43,507 nucleotides of DNA from Bryobacterales bacterium (lineage in GTDB: Bacteria > Acidobacteriota > Terriglobia > Bryobacterales > Bryobacteraceae), in NCBI GenBank assembly GCA_003167495.1, contig PMSX01000337.1, positions 208-43,714 of the forward strand, given 5' to 3'. Within the stretch, counting starts at the first letter, position 1; each line of letters opens with the position of its first letter. The translations under genes and the position numbers were made by a program. Below, in pieces: positions 41,906 through 43,507 of this stretch. The notes beneath the pieces are model-generated. The model saw nothing but the letters and a program-made list of their open reading frames with translations. It was not told the DNA's origin and did not search any database.

Positions 41906-43078
41906 ATGCCGACGTCCAACACGGTGCGCGTAAACCGCAAGGCCGCTGAGCGATTGCAGGACGGCCATTTGTGGGTTTTCGCTTCCGACATCGTCGACCG
42001 TGGCGACGCGCAACCTGGCGATTTCGTAAAAGTCGTCGATCAAGAAAGAAAGGCCCTGGGAACGGCGCATTTCAGTTCCACCTCGCAAATTGTACTTCGT
42101 CTGCTGAGCCAGCACGTGGAACCGATTGACGAAGACTTTTTTTTCAAACGATGTGAGGCAGCGCTGCGCTTTCGCGAACAGGTTGTGAGAAACACTAATG
42201 CGTACCGGCTGATTCACGCCGAAGGCGATTTGCTGCCGGGCTTGATTGTCGACCGCTACGCCGATTATTTGGCGGTGCAACTGCTGGATCAAGGAATGGA
42301 CCGGCAAACGAGTGAAGTGATGAACGCGTTGATGCGTCTTCTTTCGCCGCGTGGCATTGCCGCTCGGAACGATGTCGCGGTACGGACCAAGGAAAACCTG
42401 CCACTTGAAACGAAAGTGCTGGCAGGAGAGATTCCCCCGCAAGTCGATATCGAAATGAACGGTCTGCGGTTGACGGCGGATTTGATGGGTGGACAAAAGA
42501 CCGGAGTTTTTCTCGATCAACGTGAAAATTACTCAGCCGTGGCAGAATACGCGCGTGGTGGCCGGGCGCTCGACTGCTTCACCGGGTCGGGGGGCTTTGC
42601 CTTGCATCTGGCATCGCGCTGTTCATCGGTGGAGGCAATCGACAGTTCGGCGGCCGCGGTCGGAATGGCTCGCAAGAACGCGGCCGCTAACCGGATCGAC
42701 AACGTAGAGTTTCGCGAAGGGAACGCCTTGCAATATCTCCCAAGCCTAGTTTCGGGCCGCCGGACGTTCGACTTAGTGGTTATCGATCCACCGGCATTTA
42801 CTAAGTCGCGCGAATCGTTGGAACAGGCGGCGCGTGGATACAAAGAGATCAATTTGCGCGCTCTGCGCCTGCTGAATTCAGGAGGCATTCTGGTGAGCTG
42901 TTCGTGTTCCCATCACATGAGCGAGGCGCACCTGTTTGAAACGGTTGCGCAAGCCGCTCTAGACTGCGGAAAGCGGTTGAGGGTGCTGGAGCGGCGGACC
43001 CAAGCGCATGACCACCCAGTACTACTGACCGTACCGGAGACTCATTATTTAAAATGCTTGATTTTTCAGGATTTGTAA
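41906..43078 (+). CDS. RlmI-type class I SAM-dependent rRNA methyltransferase
   Basis: 390 residues from ATG 41906 (preceded by AAGGG); an upstream TTG is unlikely. An N-terminal PUA-like region (VRVNRKAAERLQDGHLWVFA) and a central EEHEE-like part come before the methyltransferase: ALDCFTGSGGFALHL (motif I), VIDPPAFTKS (catalytic motif) and VSCSCSHHM. It fits RlmI/YccW, which makes m5C1962 in 23S rRNA, or the related RlmK-C end; precise target not certain. It is translationally close to selB. Confidence 0.93.
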   Translation: MPTSNTVRVNRKAAERLQDGHLWVFASDIVDRGDAQPGDFVKVVDQERKALGTAHFSSTSQIVLRLLSQHVEPIDEDFFFKRCEAALRFREQVVRNTNAYRLIHAEGDLLPGLIVDRYADYLAVQLLDQGMDRQTSEVMNALMRLLSPRGIAARNDVAVRTKENLPLETKVLAGEIPPQVDIEMNGLRLTADLMGGQKTGVFLDQRENYSAVAEYARGGRALDCFTGSGGFALHLASRCSSVEAIDSSAAAVGMARKNAAANRIDNVEFREGNALQYLPSLVSGRRTFDLVVIDPPAFTKSRESLEQAARGYKEINLRALRLLNSGGILVSCSCSHHMSEAHLFETVAQAALDCGKRLRVLERRTQAHDHPVLLTVPETHYLKCLIFQDL

Positions 43079-43182
43079 TCGAATTACAGGCCAATCGAAT
43101 TTTTCTATCCAGTACATCTCTATGTCACTTTCCCTTGTGTTTTAAGGTCTAAACGTAGTATCACAGAGTTTAATCCCCTGTC

Positions 43183-43198
43183 TGGACATAACCTTGCA
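43183..43198 (+). promoter_or_regulatory. Sigma-54 (-24/-12) promoter of the NusG-like gene
   Basis: TGGACATAACCTTGCA has GG at -24 and TTGCA at -12 with exactly the right spacing; the middle deviates from CACG. Transcription would start near 43209, leaving a leader of about 41 bases. The gap before it is AT-rich, which suits upstream activator binding. Confidence 0.6.
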
Positions 43199-43249
43199 GG
43201 ACTAGTGTTTTTACTGGAAGTAGATTTCGAGTCCGGAGAAAATTTTATT

Positions 43250-43507
43250 ATGCAAATTGGTACTCGTTATAATTTTGTTTCAGCCTTAAATCCGCAGCCA
43301 CCGGTTCTGCCGACTACGGAAACAACGCTTCCGTGGTTTGCTATCCGCACTCGTTCAAATTTTGAAAAAGTTGCGGCGATCGCGCTTGAGAACAAAGGCC
43401 TGAGCGCGTATTTGCCTAGCTACCGGAGCCGGCGCCGCTGGTCTGACCGCGTGGTGGTTGCCGATACCCCTTTATTTCAAGGGTATGTATTTTGCCGGTT
43501 CGATCCA
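43250..43507 (+). CDS. NusG-like transcription antiterminator, N-terminal part (3' end outside window)
   Basis: 86 codons from ATG 43250 to the window edge, with no stop. LPWFAIRTRSNFEKVAAIAL is the start of a NusG N-terminal (NGN) domain. AYLPSYRSRRRWSDRVVVAD and TPLFQGYVFCRFDP complete it. Such UpxY/RfaH-like proteins sit at the head of capsule or exopolysaccharide clusters and let RNA polymerase read through long operons. An AG-rich site (GGAGAA) lies about 11 bases upstream. The KOW domain would follow outside the window. Confidence 0.88.
   Translation, partial: MQIGTRYNFVSALNPQPPVLPTTETTLPWFAIRTRSNFEKVAAIALENKGLSAYLPSYRSRRRWSDRVVVADTPLFQGYVFCRFDP

Overview
The window looks like a chromosomal segment of a soil-type Acidobacteriota bacterium (Solibacter/Bryobacter-like). 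This is inferred from moderate-to-high GC, many exported beta-sandwich and TPR proteins, a GAF-GAF-AAA sigma-54 activator, a SelB gene and a NusG-like exopolysaccharide antiterminator. No rRNA, tRNA, CRISPR array or intact insertion sequence was seen.

Layout. 1-3.4 kb (minus): the N-terminal two thirds of a sigma-54 activator, then START-like, LolA-like and STAS-like small genes. 3.6-8.6 kb (minus): a compact operon of two DUF190 genes (three DUF190 domains), an AAA ATPase, a dynamin-like GTPase and a 280-residue protein of unknown function. It is preceded by what I read as a fluoride (crcB-motif) riboswitch. A second, divergent aptamer of the same class precedes a CPA2 cation/proton antiporter at 8.8-10 kb (plus). 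The two aptamers face away from each other in a 428-bp intergenic region, so the whole 3.6-10 kb block reads as one candidate fluoride-response locus. It has neither CrcB/Fluc nor CLC-F, and it carries membrane-remodelling proteins not normally tied to fluoride.

10-16 kb (plus): two paralogous multi-pass GT-C-like membrane proteins flank a GT2-methyltransferase fusion, followed by an aldo/keto reductase. 16-24.2 kb (minus): thiD, three exported proteins, a PP2C phosphatase, a protein with a degenerate GGDEF domain, an exported TPR protein and an AlgH/YqgE protein. 24.4-25.1 kb (minus): a higBA toxin-antitoxin locus whose toxin gene is frameshifted, with an operator inside its promoter spacer. 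25.5-31 kb: nagA, sodA, miaA, a large exported TPR protein and a His/Gly-rich exported protein. 31-37.2 kb (minus): uroporphyrinogen-III methyltransferase, a ThDP enzyme, a membrane-embedded patatin-like lipase and a DUF2235 hydrolase. 37.3-43.1 kb: a GC-rich TetX-like monooxygenase (possible transfer), an acyl-CoA carboxylase beta subunit, selB and an RlmI-type methyltransferase. The right end enters a NusG-like gene behind a well-formed sigma-54 promoter, probably the head of an exopolysaccharide cluster.

The most notable feature is the divergent pair of riboswitches and the dynamin-like/AAA operon under one of them. All function calls come from reading motifs. No alignments, searches or folding programs were run.
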